A stretch of 64,000 nt of DNA from Cryptomeria japonica (Eukaryota > Streptophyta > Pinopsida > Cupressales > Cupressaceae). Position 1 is the stretch's first letter; every line of letters begins with the position of its first letter. Below are positions 1-11,582 of the stretch, in pieces. Both the position numbers and the translations under genes were made by a program. The notes beneath the pieces are model-generated. The model did not search any database. It had not been told where the DNA came from and worked only from the letters and a program-made list of their open reading frames with translations. The DNA is taken from NCBI RefSeq assembly GCF_030272615.1, contig NC_081415.1:106095796-106159795 (forward strand), in the 5' to 3' direction.

Positions 1-2
1 AT

Positions 3-1163
3 ATTGAGCAACTTGATGGTTTTTCTCTATCAGATGATACAGATATGGTTTGCAATTTAAGGAAAGCTTTATATGGATTGAAACAAGCACCTAGAGCTTG
101 GTATGCAAGGTTGGATAAATATCTTTTGAAGCTTGGTTTTACTAAGGGAAGTGCTGATAGTAATTTATATTCTAAAATCATTGATGATAATGAACTAATT
201 GTTGAAGTATTTGTTGATGACATTATTTTTGGAGGTGAAGATAAATTATGCATAGAATTTTCTAAGAATATGGAGAAAGAATTTGAGATGTCTATGATTG
301 GTGAGATGAAATTTTTCTTAGGTTTGTAGATTACTCTGACTGATAAAGACATTTTTATCTATGAAACTAAATATAATAAGGAATTGTTGAAGAAATTTGG
401 TATGGGAGATTCTAAACCGGTAAGTACACCTATGGTTACAAGTGAGAAATTGACAAGAAAAGATGTTTCTACACCGGTAAATCCTACAAGATACAAATCT
501 ATGATTAGATGTTTACTTTATTTGAATTAGACTAGGCCTGACATTATGAATGTTGTTTGTACTGTTTCAATATTTTAGAGTGATCCTAGACAAAATCATG
601 AGATGGTAGTGAAAAGGATTTTTAGATACTTGCAAGGTACATCAGAATATGGCTTATGGTACCCTAAGGATGATAACTTTACTTTATGTGCATATACAGA
701 TGTTGATTGGGCTGGAGATGTTGATGACCGGAAAAGTACTTTCATTGGAGCTTTATTTCTTGGAAAGAAGTTGGTTTCATAGATCAACAAGAAACAGTCA
801 TATACTTCTTTATCTATAGCTAAAGTTGAGTATGTTGTTACTGCTACTAACTGTACACAAGTTTTATGGATGAAGCAAATGTTGAAGGATATAAAGGTGG
901 ATTGTGATGCACCGGTAGTTATTCACTATGATAACTCTGTTATTATTGATATATCAAAGAATCCGACATTTCATTCTAAGACAAAGCACATATCTATCAA
1001 GTATAACTTTTTGAAGGAGAAGGTGGAAGAAAATGAAGTTAGACTGGTTTATGTGAACAATAAAGAACTTATTGTAGATATTTTTACTAAACCTTTATCC
1101 AAGGAAGCATTTGAGTACCTGAGAGACATATTGAGGGTTTCTGACCCTCCAATAGAGACTTGA
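3..1163 (+). pseudogene. Copia-1 reverse transcriptase/RNase H, 3' part, decayed
   Basis: One frame reads from base 3 to the stop at 1161-1163. It covers the RT palm with KALYGLKQAPRAWY near 60-105 and the catalytic FVDDIIFGG near 210-235. It continues through the connection STPMVTSEKL and RNase H (AYTDVDWAGDVDDRKST near 690-740, DIFTKPLS near 1075-1100). The YVDD-type motif is intact as FVDD. Four in-frame stops (327, 528, 576, 780) are all TAG. Three replace Gln and one replaces Trp, all explained by single transitions. There is no frameshift. The 5' part (gag, protease, integrase) is outside the window. Certain as copia Pol; not functional as it stands. Confidence 0.93.
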
Positions 1164-1499
1164 TTGATGCAGTTTGACATCAATCCAACATGCATTATCA
1201 GAGATACTATTCATTCTGGCACTAATGTGGGATGCTACTGGTTAGAGGGAGTAGTCAACTTTGAGATTTAGAGGCTTATGTTTTTGCTTTGATATTTTTG
1301 TCAAATTTTTGGCATTGATGTCAAAGGGGGAGAGATAGTGACTTGAAAAAGTAAATATAAAAGGGGGAGAGATATTGATATTCAGAGCTATATGCAGTTG
1401 ATTGTTGGTTGTCTTCCACAAGGGGAGACTTGTTTGGCATTTCTTGGTACTTAGATGTTTTTCACATCTAGTGTTGCCATCAATGCCAAAGGGGGAGAT
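1164..1499 (+). other. Copia-1 3' untranslated stretch with polypurine tract
   Basis: Non-coding stretch between the pol stop and the LTR. It holds three purine runs of the AAAGGGGGAGA type (about 1325, 1361 and 1488-1499). The last lies directly against the LTR start TGTTGG and is the expected primer for plus-strand synthesis. The upstream ones look like duplicated tracts. Confidence 0.75.
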
Positions 1500-2712
1500 T
1501 GTTGGCCATTTGGTGGAATTGATTATGTGTTGCATTGATGTTTTATTATTGATATCAATACTAGATGTTTGGATGCTTTACCAGCACCCTTCTGGTCCTG
1601 ATAGGCTGAGTGGTTTCTAGTTAACTTGGATCTGGCATGATCCGGTAGACTTCAGTATAATCTGGTGACAGAATTGGCATGTTCATGATACTTATACTCA
1701 TATTTGTTTAGTTGGTTTTGGTATAGTGAATGGATGCTATCCTACTTGCTTAGAAGATTGGTTTCTGGTTCCGACAAGGGTTTCATTAGCAGAACTTTTG
1801 GTGGAGATCTTTGATGAATTGCATAAGTGGTGTTGGTGCAACTTATGATTGAGTTTCAGGATGTTGTTGGTGATCATGTTTGAGACTTGGCATTTACAGA
1901 TCGTTGCTGAAGCGTGTGGACCTATACTTGGTCCCGATTGATCTAGGTTATGGACCGACATTAATGTAACGTGTGGATAGGACCTATGTTGTATTTTTGG
2001 GATGTCTTATGTGTTGATATTATTTATTTTGGTTTAAGGCCGACATGGTTTGTAATTATATAATTGGTTTATTATCTGGTGGCTGACCTTATTATTTATG
2101 GTCGAGGGTTTGTATAAATAAGGTGTAAGATCTCATTATAGATCACCATGGTTAATTTAAGAGGTCATGGTCAAGGAATGTAATGTGCGAATAATGTAAT
2201 ATTATTTAGGTAGAGGATTTGGTCGATCATTGAAGATCAAATTGGGTTTATGTAAGAGAATTTAGTCCTCTGTTATTGAGCTTAACTGGAACTGTACTCT
2301 GACATAGGAGATGCTATCTTTTGTAGTTCAACACTTGTTTGGATTGTAGTCTAGATTTATATGTAGTCAATGAGGCTCCTTTTGTGATGAGCAGTATTCT
2401 CTAGGCAATTGGCCTTCCTGCAAGTGCAGCCCCTTCATTGTAATTCACATACTTACTACATAAGTATTATCTAACTATGGGTAGGCTTCCCACCATGGTT
2501 TTTTCCTTTACCGGGTTTTCCACATACAAATCTTGGTGTCATGTGGATGGTATTTATTCTATGATTATTGTTTATGCTTAATTGGTTTATCTCCTATTTC
2601 AGTATTAATGTTTTGGGTTCCGATATTAAAGTTTAAATTGCTAAATGCTTCTGATAATCTGTGACAACTGATTCATCCCCCCCCTCTCAGTTGTCTGACT
2701 AATACAATATCA
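1500..2712 (+). repeat. 3' LTR of Copia-1
   Basis: Starts TGTTGGCCATTTGG immediately after the polypurine tract. A TATAAATA box is at 2113-2120, and the pyrimidine-rich motif CCCCCCCTCTCAG at about 2677-2690 recurs near the end of the other copia LTRs here. The end near 2712 (ATATCA) is an estimate. About 1.2 kb, a usual size for this group. Confidence 0.8.
2113..2120 (+). promoter_or_regulatory. TATA box in Copia-1 LTR
   Basis: TATAAATA in the middle of the LTR, where the U3/R border of a copia element is expected. Transcripts would start roughly 25-35 bases downstream. Position and match only; no other promoter evidence. Confidence 0.5.
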
Positions 2713-3146
2713 TAGAAAACATAGCATGGACCTAAATCAACTCTCCAAACATGCACCACCACCATAAATTTTGCCAATATCAACCGCAATATGTTACACC
2801 ATCAAAAATACTACATGACATGAAGAATATCATCAGACGCATAAGAACTTCAATAACTTGCACAACGATCAATGTGGACCACCAAAACAAATAGGACATG
2901 ATTAGGAAACACCAACAAGAACATTAGAACCATCTGCAATAGCTGCACCAACACCACTTATTAAAATCTTCATTGATCAACATGCTAACACACAAGAACA
3001 CTTATTAGCAGTAAATCGGATAAGAAAGATAGACTTTAGAGCATAAAATAATGAACCATCTAAAATGAAGATACACACAAACATCCAAAACACACACCCA
3101 AATCTGTAACACAAGATATAATAATACCAGAGCACAATGAAACAAA
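2713..3146 (-). repeat. Old copia LTR-like fragment, left part
   Basis: Non-coding stretch between Copia-1 and Copia-2. Read on the minus strand together with 11336-11575, it resembles the Copia-1 LTR. Shared words include AATAAGTGGTGTTGGTGCA and the LTR-start phrase TTGTCATTGATGTCAAC. I infer one older LTR on the minus strand, split by the Copia-2 insertion at its CACTA target site. Its own ends are unclear. Confidence 0.5.
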
Positions 3147-3151
3147 CACTA

Positions 3152-4659
3152 TGTTGGCATTATTGGTATTAATTTGTCATTGATGTCAACCGGTTTGGCA
3201 AAGTCATCGGTAAGTTAGAAGTGGTGACCAATATAAGAAGATAAAGACATATGATGGCAATACACATGAGAGTAAGTAGACAAAAGCAAGGCTACTGGTA
3301 CACATGAGATGAAGGTTGTTTATTTAAAAGGAACAACAACTGGTGAGAAGAATATAGAGGATGTTTGTTGATCAAATCGGTAAGGTGAACTAAACCATCA
3401 GTCAACCTTGGTCGACACGGAATGTAAAACTAACATAAGAATCCAAGCAAAGGTGGATGTCGAGAAGCAGACAGCTGCATTCCAGGTGGAGGTATTGCAT
3501 AAGTTGATGGAGTGTGCATCAATTTAACAAACCTGCAAGCAGGTTGACTTTTAAGAGGAACCCGCAAATCATGGAGGATGCCATAAGATTGCGGCTTGAG
3601 GAAGGAAAGTTGGCAAAGCGGTTGAACTGATCCTGCAAGAAGATTTGATCTCCGTACCCATTTGGTGAAGAAAACAACAAATCCATTAATGATGAATGGC
3701 AGAGAAAAACAAAAAAGCATGGTGTAGACCTCTAGATTTAGAAAATGCACATTGGAATGCAAAGCTTTTCTGGTGATTGATCGATGTCATGAATATCTTA
3801 TCCCTGGAAAAGAAGATCAAATCAAATCAGATTTGGATCAAGTTGGAGAAGGTAAAACCTAACACAATAGTGATTGAAAGCGTTCTTGGTGGGAATCCAC
3901 GATGATAAATAGATGAGCTCAAAATAGAAAAGATTGACACTTTAGGAAAAGAAGAAGGGTGAATAGATCTTGAGTGGAGAGAAGGATCATCTCCCTTGAA
4001 ATTTATTCTAAGAAAGTTAGAGAGTGTGTTAAAAAGAAAACTGGTGAGAGGGTTTAACCGATAGTGATAGAGTCCTAGTAAACTATAGCAGGTCTAACAG
4101 TTGAGCTAACCGGTGAGGTATGATTGATCAAGAAAGCATCCTAGTGTGACACAGTTGGTTGTGAGGCTGTGTGAGAGAGAGAGAGAAGATAGGTCAAGAA
4201 TCAGAGAGAGTGATCCCATAACCGGTAATTGAGATCCAGTAAAGAAGAGAAGACTGTCAACTGATAGTAATCTATTTGATCAAGAGTTGCAATACTCATT
4301 TGCAACAAGAAGCTATAACTATATCGAAATTATATTTCAATATACATCACCAGGTTGGAGCTTGGTGCAAGGGTTGGTGCCCTAAATATTTGTAATTTGG
4401 TGTTTCACTTGTGAGGCTGGATTGGAGTAGTAGTCTCCAACAACTTTTCTCACCGAGGTTTTTCCCATATTGGGTTTTCCTCATACATCTAGTGTTGTGG
4501 GTTGCATTTTTGTGGTTGTCTCTTGGTATTCTCATTTGTCTTATCGATTTGATTGTTTAGTGCTTAGGATAACAATTGGTATTCTGAGGTTTCTTTAAAA
4601 GGGAAAAGAATTAGGAACCACTCATTCACCCCCCTCTCAGTGGTACATTGTGTTCAACA
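3152..4659 (+). repeat. 5' LTR of Copia-2
   Basis: 1,508 bp, TGTTGG...TTCAACA, followed by one base and then the primer-binding site. It contains a GA-rich microsatellite near 4163-4190 and the motif TTCACCCCCCTCTCAG just before its end. It keeps the roughly 320-bp segment missing from the 3' LTR. Confidence 0.93.
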
Positions 4660-4660
4660 A

Positions 4661-4674
4661 TTGGTATCGGAGCC
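4661..4674 (+). other. Primer-binding site of Copia-2
   Basis: TTGGTATCGGAGCC right after the 5' LTR. The canonical plant copia site is TGGTATCAGAGC, complementary to the 3' end of initiator tRNA-Met. One base differs (A to G). Confidence 0.88.
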
Positions 4675-4722
4675 TAGGTTCATGGTTATTTAAAAACCTT
4701 GGGTAGATTCTGGACTTAGAAC

Positions 4723-7700
4723 ATAATTGCAAGAAATGAGTCTGCTTCCTCCAAAGCCCCCATGTTTGATGGATCCAACTATCCCTTTAGGAGAAGAAGA
4801 ATGGAGACCTATATTTACTCCCTTGGTTTTGATGTGTGGATGTCTGTCAAGAATGGGTATGTTGTTCCTAGTGTTCCTCCCACTGATCTGGATGCCAAGA
4901 AGGATTATGAGAACAATGCAAAGGCCAAACATGCTATCTTGAGTGGGTTGTCTAATAATGAGTTTGTCAAGGTCATGCACTGTGCATTTGCTAAGGAGAC
5001 TTCAAATAAATGCAGAGGTTATTTGAAGGAGATGCAAAATTCAAAGAGGCCAAGCTGCAAGAACAAAGGGGCCAACTTGAAGGCATCAAGATGAAGGATG
5101 ATGAAAACATTGTACGCTACCTTCACATATTTGATGAAACTATGAATACCATCAAAGGACTTGGGGAAGAAATTGTAGATGAGATCCTTGTGAAGAAGGT
5201 ACATAGGTCTCTTACACCTAAGTATGATACAAAGGTTTATGCCATAGAAGAAGCCAAGGATCTGAAGATCTTTACAATGGATGATCTTTTTGGGTCACTA
5301 AAAACCTATGAAATGAGAACAACCAGTGATGCATCCTTAAGGAAAAAGGCGGCATTCAACACCGCCCAGAAGGGAAAAGAAGTAGTTTCTGATAAAGGAT
5401 GTAGTGAAGACTATAATGCAGAGGTAGAAAAATTTGTCAGAAAGCTTAAAAGAGGATCTGACAAGTATAAAGGAAAGATACCACAAATTTTTTTTAACTA
5501 TGGTAAAGTTGGACACTTTGCTGCAAAATGTCCTTATAATGAAACTGGTGGAGATGAGTCAAGAGGTTTTAGCAGATCTATTGGTAAAGATAAATAAATA
5601 AATATCTATCAAAAAGGAAGAAGAGGCTATTGGAAGTAGAACAACCTCTATACTATTGAGGATGATGCCACAAATGAAGAAAGTGCATTAGAAGATGACT
5701 ACCATAAGAATGACAAAAAAGTTAATCTCTTTATGGCACCTGATGAACTAGTTGGAGAAGATGAGGAAGAAGAAGATATGGATGCTGAAGTGGATCTAGA
5801 AGGTGAGCTTATAAGTTCTCTCAAGGAACTGAGTAAAAAAATAAAAGAACTAAAGAAATTCAAGCTTGTTGCAGTAGATGAACAAGGTCTCTTGAAGAAA
5901 TTCCTAGATGAGTCCAGTTAAGTTATATCTGACTTGAAACTACAGTTGGACGAAGCCAAAAGGATATGTGAAGTTACATACTTTGATCTAATGAAGTAGG
6001 AAAAGGATTATCAAGATGTGGAAGTAGCGATAGTGAAGCTCAGAAAGGAACCTAAATATAGTAAGGAAGATATAAAAGTGAGAAGCAAAAATGAAGGCAA
6101 CACCAAAGCTTTAGACAAGATGTTGAGAAAATAGAAGCAATCCAAAGATACAGGTGGCCTAGGTTTTGAACAAGGTCAAAGTTCAAACAACAAAGACACA
6201 TGTGATAAGGAGATACAGTTCACTTCTTTAAATGAAGATGAAGAGAAGAAGACATTCATTGTAATCAAGGATACCGGTAAAAATACATATGTAGATGCTG
6301 TTAAAAATCGCCACCCAAACCAGTATACACAAGAAATGAACTAGAGGCCACACTCATTGTACCGACATGTAGATCCAAGGAGAAATGTAAGAGTTGACCA
6401 TGAAGGATTTACCAGAGTCAACAACATGAAGGGAAGACCTCCGATGAGGCAGTCTTTTGCAGGACCAAGGCAACCTAGCCAAAATGTTTCAAACTTTAAT
6501 GGTTACTGTTACCATTGTAACAAATTTGGGCATAAAATAGCTTACTATAGATTAACCAATAAGCCCTCTATGAGTTATGAAAGTAGAAATCCTTTTAATG
6601 CACTTTGGGATATGAATGTTGTCTGTTATAAGTGCAATGGATATGGTCATAGGAGTTTTGAATGTAGGAAGAATAAACGAGTACCCTACAATAATTTTAA
6701 GGATTCATCTTTAAATGAAAATGTGAAATGCTATAATTGTCAAGAGTTTGGATATATAGAAATTTTTTGTAAAACCAGGAATATCAAGTAGAAGAAGACA
6801 AATCCTGATCAAGAACCTATAGTTGAACCGGAGCACAAAATAGCAACTGACAAGAAGAAGGAAACCAAACCGATATGGATTGAGAAAGAAAAGGACAAGG
6901 TAGAATCAAGTCTGATAGTGGAGACTTCCTTACATGCTTAAAAAAAAATCTATTGGTTGTAGATAGTGGTTGTTCCAACCACATGACAGGTGATAAAAAT
7001 AAATTTATCAAACTTGAAGACTGGAATGGTGGTTCAGTAAGACTTGGAGACAACTCATCAATCAAAATAAAGGGAAAATTTCTCTAAATATTGATGGAAA
7101 ATTGAAGGCACACGATGTATATTATGTGGAAGGCTTAAAGTACAATCTGCTTAGTGTGAGTCAAATGTGTGACAAAGGTTATAAATTCACCTTTGACTCA
7201 ACCGGTTGCTAGATAAAGAAAGAGAGTACCGATCAAGTTGTGGAAGAAGGAAAGACAACAAATGACAATGTTTACAATATGAAGGAATGTTATGAGTCCC
7301 AATGTATGATAGGACACGTTGATGAAAGCAGGCTATGGCACCAAAGATTAGGCCACATAAACTATGATAACTTAGTTGCAGTAAGAAGAAATGGGCGTGT
7401 GAGGAATATTCAACCCATCATCAAATTGGTAAGTACATTTTATGATGAATTTGTAAAAGGGAAGTAGATGAAGGTGAGCTTCAAGACAAAAGAGCACAAC
7501 ACCTCAAGACCACTTGAAATTGTGCATACAAATCTTTTTGGTCCAAATAGGACAAGAGCACTTGGCAGTGAAAGATATTTTATGCTCTTTATTGATGATT
7601 ATTCAAGAATAAATTAGGTCACTTTCCTGCAAGATAAGTCACAAGGATTTGACAAATTCAAGATCTTTAGGAAGATGGTGGAGAAGGAAAGTGGGTGCAA

Positions 7701-9922
7701 GCTAAAATACCTAAGATCAAACCGGGGTGGAGAGTTCACATCAAATGAATTTGAATATTATTGTAAAAAAAATGGAATTAGAAGGCAATACTCAGCCCCT
7801 AGGACACCACAACAAAATGGTCTGGTAGAAAGGAAGAATGGGACAGTCAAAGAGATGGCCATAACCATGTTAAATGAGGCTAGTTTGCCAGATACATATT
7901 GGAAGGAAGTTGTTCATAATTATACATATACTTTGAATCGGGTTCAATTAAGAACAAAGAATAGAATGACACCTTATGAGTTATGGTATGATTGGAAACC
8001 ATTAGTTAAATACTTTAAAGTGTTTGGAAGCAAGTGCTTTATCAAGAGAGACATGGATGGTCTAGGCAATTTTGACTCCAAGGGTGATGAAGGAACCTTC
8101 CTTGGTTACTCATCTAATAGAAAGGCCTACAAATGCTACAACAAAAGAGTGAAGAGTCATTGAGAGTGTGCATGTAAAAGTTGATGAGGATATGCATGAA
8201 GGAAGTCAATCACAAGTAAACTGGTATGATGATTTTGGTGATGAAGGTGAGGAAGCTTAGTCAGACAATGAACCAGAAGAAGCATCTAAGAAGGCTCCCA
8301 ACCAGTATGTGCAATTGAATCACCCAGAAGAGAAGATTCTAGGAAATAAGAGTGATGGTGTGCAGACTAGAAGAAGACTAGCTCAGAATGATGAACAAGT
8401 CAACTTATGCCTCATGACTAAAGTAGAACCTAAAACATTCAATGAGGCCAGCAAAAGATAAGAATGGATGGATGTCATGGATGAAGAACTACAGTAGATT
8501 GAGAAGAACAAGACTTGGGAATTAGTCCCTAGACCAGAAGACAAGAACATCATTGGCACTAAGTGGGTGGTAAAATTGTTAGGCATAAAGATAGACTTGT
8601 GTGCAAAGAATACTCTCAAGTAGAGGGCATTGATTTTCAAGAAACTTTTGCACCAATAGCCAGATTAGAAGCAATTAGAATGTTTCTAGCCTTTTCTACC
8701 TACAAGGGTTATAAAGTATATCAGATGGATGTAAAATCTACCTTCCTAAATGAAAATTTGGAAGAAGTGTAGATGGAGAAACCAGAAGGGTTTCTGCTAC
8801 ATGATGATGAAACCTTTGTGTGCTGATTGAAGAAGGTCCTATATGGTTTAAAACAAGCTCCTAGAGCATGGTATTCAAGATTAGATCAATACCTGAAGGA
8901 GCAAGGATTCAAAAATGGGAGTGCTTACAGAAATTTATGCATAAAGAAAGATGGAGACCACATGATTATTGTTGTTGTGTATGTCGATAACATTATTTTT
9001 GGAGGCAATAAAGATACCCTTTGCAAAGAATCTGCTGATCAGATGTAGTCAAAATTTGAGATGTCAATGCTTGGTGAATTGACATACTTCCTTGGTTTGC
9101 AAATATTATAGAAAGATAAGGGAATCTTTATCTCAAAAACCAAGTCTGAAAATGATATGTTGAAGAAATTTCAACTAGAGGATTGCCAACTGGTAAGTAC
9201 CCCCATGGTGACCAGAAGTAACTCAAGAAATAATGATGAATCACCACTGGTAGATCAGACTTTGTATAGATCCATGATAGGTAGTCTATTGTTTACCGGA
9301 TATAGTACAAGTAGTGTGCATGGTGGCCATATTTCAAGATGCACCTAAGAAGTCACATATGAATGTTGTAAGCAAAATCTTATGGTACCTACAAGGAACA
9401 GTTAGTTATGGATTGTGGTACCCTAAACAAGGGGAATTCATCTTGGAGGCATACACTGATGTTGATTGGGTAGGTTGCATTGATGATCGAAAGAGCCCAA
9501 GTAGTGGTGCATTCTTCCTAGGTGACCGGTTGGTCTCATGGCATAGCAAGAAGCAAGACTTAGTCTCTCTATCAATTGCTGAAGTAGAATACATTGCTGC
9601 TTCTACATGCTACTCTCAGGTGCTTTTTATGAAGCAGATGCTCAAAGACATATAGGTGGACATCACTGATCCTATTCTCATCTAGTGTGATAATTCAAGT
9701 GCAATCTACATAGAAAAGAATCTGGTTATGCATTCCAGGACAAAGCATATAACCATCAAGTATCATTTTCTGAGAGAGAAGGTTTAAGGACAAGAAATAA
9801 ATATGGACTATGTCCCTACCAGAGAAAAGGTAGCAGACATTTTCACCAAACCATTATCGGTAAGCACTTTTGAGTACCTAAGACACAAGTTGAGAGTTGT
9901 GTCAATTGCCTTATGTACTTAA
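4723..9922 (+). pseudogene. Copia-2 gag-pol polyprotein, decayed
   Basis: Gag begins near 4723, where the likely start codon now reads ATA. The UBN2/DUF4219-like part (FDGSNYPF, LSGLSNNEFVKVMHC) spans about 4762-5340. Four CCHC-type knuckles follow at 5488-5531, 6507-6548, 6624-6665 and 6729-6770; only the third is intact. An acidic, Lys-rich stretch lies between the first two. Protease DSG is at 6962-6970. The pre-integrase WHQRLGH motif is near 7335, the integrase core at 7490-8160, RT at 8380-9050 and RNase H at 9310-9900 (VADIFTKPLS). Both integrase aspartates read Asn (7531, 7720) and the RT motif reads YVDN (8980-8991). The reading frame changes near 5000, 6800-6950, 7080-7240 and 9310. 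Clearly a dead copia polyprotein. Confidence 0.93.
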
Positions 9923-10132
9923 GAAAGGAAGGATTTATATGGTTCAGGGGGAGTTCATAGCAACATCTATAACTCTTGAACCACATCTCGGTACTGGTAG
10001 CAGTCTAAGGGGGAGCTCGGTATGGATCAAAGGGGGAGTGGACAGTACCCTTTGTCATTGTGTCAAAGGGGGAGAAATATACCAATATGAAGTGTCTTGT
10101 AGTAAGCTGACATCAATGCCAAAGGGGGAGAT
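9923..10132 (+). other. Copia-2 3' untranslated region with five polypurine tracts
   Basis: Between the pol stop (9920-9922) and the 3' LTR there are five purine runs of the form (A)AGGGGGAG, near 9946, 10008, 10033, 10065 and 10121. The last (AAAGGGGGAGAT, 10121-10132) touches the LTR and is the functional-type tract. The others are spaced about 25-60 bases apart. Confidence 0.8.
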
Positions 10133-11330
10133 TGTTGGCATTAAGTTGTCATTGATGTCAATCGGTTTGGAAAGGTCACCAATAAGTAAGAAGTGGTGAC
10201 CAGTATAAGAAGAGAAAGACATATGATGGAAATGCACATGAGAGTAAGTAGATAGAAGGAAGGCTAGTGGTACACATAGGATGAAGGTTGTTTGTTTAAA
10301 AGGCACGACAACCAGTGAGCATAATACAAAGGATGTTTGTTGATCAAATCAGTAAGGTGAATTAAACCTATAGTCAACCTTGATCGATAAAGAATGTCAA
10401 ACCAACATAAGAATCCAAGCAAAATTGGATTTTGAAAAGAATGATAGTTGCATGCTAGGTGGAGGTATTGCATAGATCGATAGAGTGTGCATCGACGTAA
10501 CAAATCTGCAAGTAGGTCATCTTTTATAAGGAACACACAAATCATAGAGGATGCTAGAGGATTGCGGCTTGAGGAAGGCAAGCTGGCAAAGCGACTAAAC
10601 TGATCCTGCAAGAAGATTTGATTTTCTTACCCATTTGGTGAAGGAAAAAACAAAGCCATTAATGACAAGTGATAGAGAAAAGAAGAAAAGCAGCAAATCG
10701 GTGAGAGGGTTTAGTCGATAGTGATAGAGTACCAGTAAACTATAGAAGGTCTAACAGTCGAGCTAATCGGTGAGGTGTGATTGATGAAGAAGGCATCCTA
10801 GTGTGACATAGTTGGTTGTGAGGCTATGAGAGAGAGAGAAGAGAGGCCAAGAATCAGAGAGAGTGATCCCATAACCGGTAGTGTGAGATCCAGTAAAGAA
10901 GAGAAGACTGTCAACTGACAGTAATCTATTTGATCAAGAGTTGCAGAACTCATTTGCAACAAGAAGCTATAACTATATCAAAATTGTATTTCAATATACA
11001 TCACCAAGTTGGAGCTTGGTGCAAGGGTTGGTGCTCCTTGGGTTGGTGTCCTAAAACTTTGTAATTCAGTGTTTCACTTGTGAGGCTAGATTGGAGTAGT
11101 AGTCTTCGACAACTTTTCTCACCAAGGTTTTTTCCATATTGGGTTTTCCTCGTACATCTAGTGTTGTGGGTTGCATTTGTGTGATTGTCTCTTTTGTTAT
11201 TCTCATTTGTCTTACCAGTTTGATTATTTAGTGCTTAAGATAACAATCAGTATTCTGAGGTTGCTTTAAATTGGAAAAGAATTAGGAACCACTGATGCAC
11301 TCCCCTCTCAGTGGTACATTATGTTCAACA
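10133..11330 (+). repeat. 3' LTR of Copia-2
   Basis: 1,198 bp, TGTTGGCATTAAG...TTCAACA, followed by target duplication CACTA. Compared with the 5' LTR it lacks about 320 bp near position 10700 and has a short tandem duplication around 11026-11050 (GGGTTGGTG repeated). Many remaining differences are transitions. Confidence 0.93.
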
Positions 11331-11335
11331 CACTA

Positions 11336-11580
11336 GAATACTGCAACATTGAACACTAAAAAACAATCTCCATACCGAAATCCTCAACTCGATCAAATCA
11401 TCGCATAGAATCATGAAATTAATAAAGAATGAATTATCTCTAGTTGATTCAACATAGAAAATAAATAAAGCAACTAGATCAACTCACTGCAATCACCCGA
11501 TCATGAAAACATTTTTTTGCAACACCAAAACACAGGAATATGTTGACATCAATGACAACATATCCTAGTAGAAACTATAT
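11336..11580 (-). repeat. Old copia LTR-like fragment, right part
   Basis: Continuation of the minus-strand LTR-like fragment at 2713-3146 across the Copia-2 insertion. The phrase TGTTGTCATTGATGTCAACA near 11540-11562, read on the minus strand, resembles the start of the copia LTRs in this window. Confidence 0.45.
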
Positions 11581-11582
11581 CC

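Larger units (their letters stand above)
1..2712 (+). mobile_element. Copia-1: 3' part of a Ty1/copia retrotransposon
   Basis: The window opens inside the reverse transcriptase of a copia element that continues through RNase H, a 3' untranslated stretch, a polypurine tract and a 3' LTR. The 5' half lies outside the window. The LTR starts TGTTGG directly after the tract AAAGGGGGAGAT and appears to end at ATATCA near 2712. No target duplication can be checked without the 5' end. The right end abuts an older LTR-like fragment in the opposite orientation. Element identity is very secure; the right border is estimated from the TG...CA rule and from comparison with the LTR ends of Copia-2 and Copia-3. 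Confidence 0.9.
3152..11330 (+). mobile_element. Copia-2: complete Ty1/copia retrotransposon with target duplications
   Basis: Full element of 8,179 bp. It has two LTRs starting TGTTGGCATTA and ending TTCAACA, a primer-binding site, a gag-pol region, a polypurine tract and perfect 5-bp target duplications CACTA at 3147-3151 and 11331-11335. Domain order gag, protease, integrase, RT, RNase H defines Ty1/copia. The LTRs differ in length (1,508 and 1,198 bp) because about 320 bp of the 5' LTR (near 3719-4040) have no counterpart at about 10700 in the 3' LTR. The coding region is broken by stops and several frameshifts, so this copy is dead. Confidence 0.96.

Noticed and set aside
4990-5020. Programmed frameshift in Copia-2 gag
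   Set aside because: Plant copia elements normally use a single frame, the frame changes here are several, and no slippery site is evident; ordinary decay explains it.
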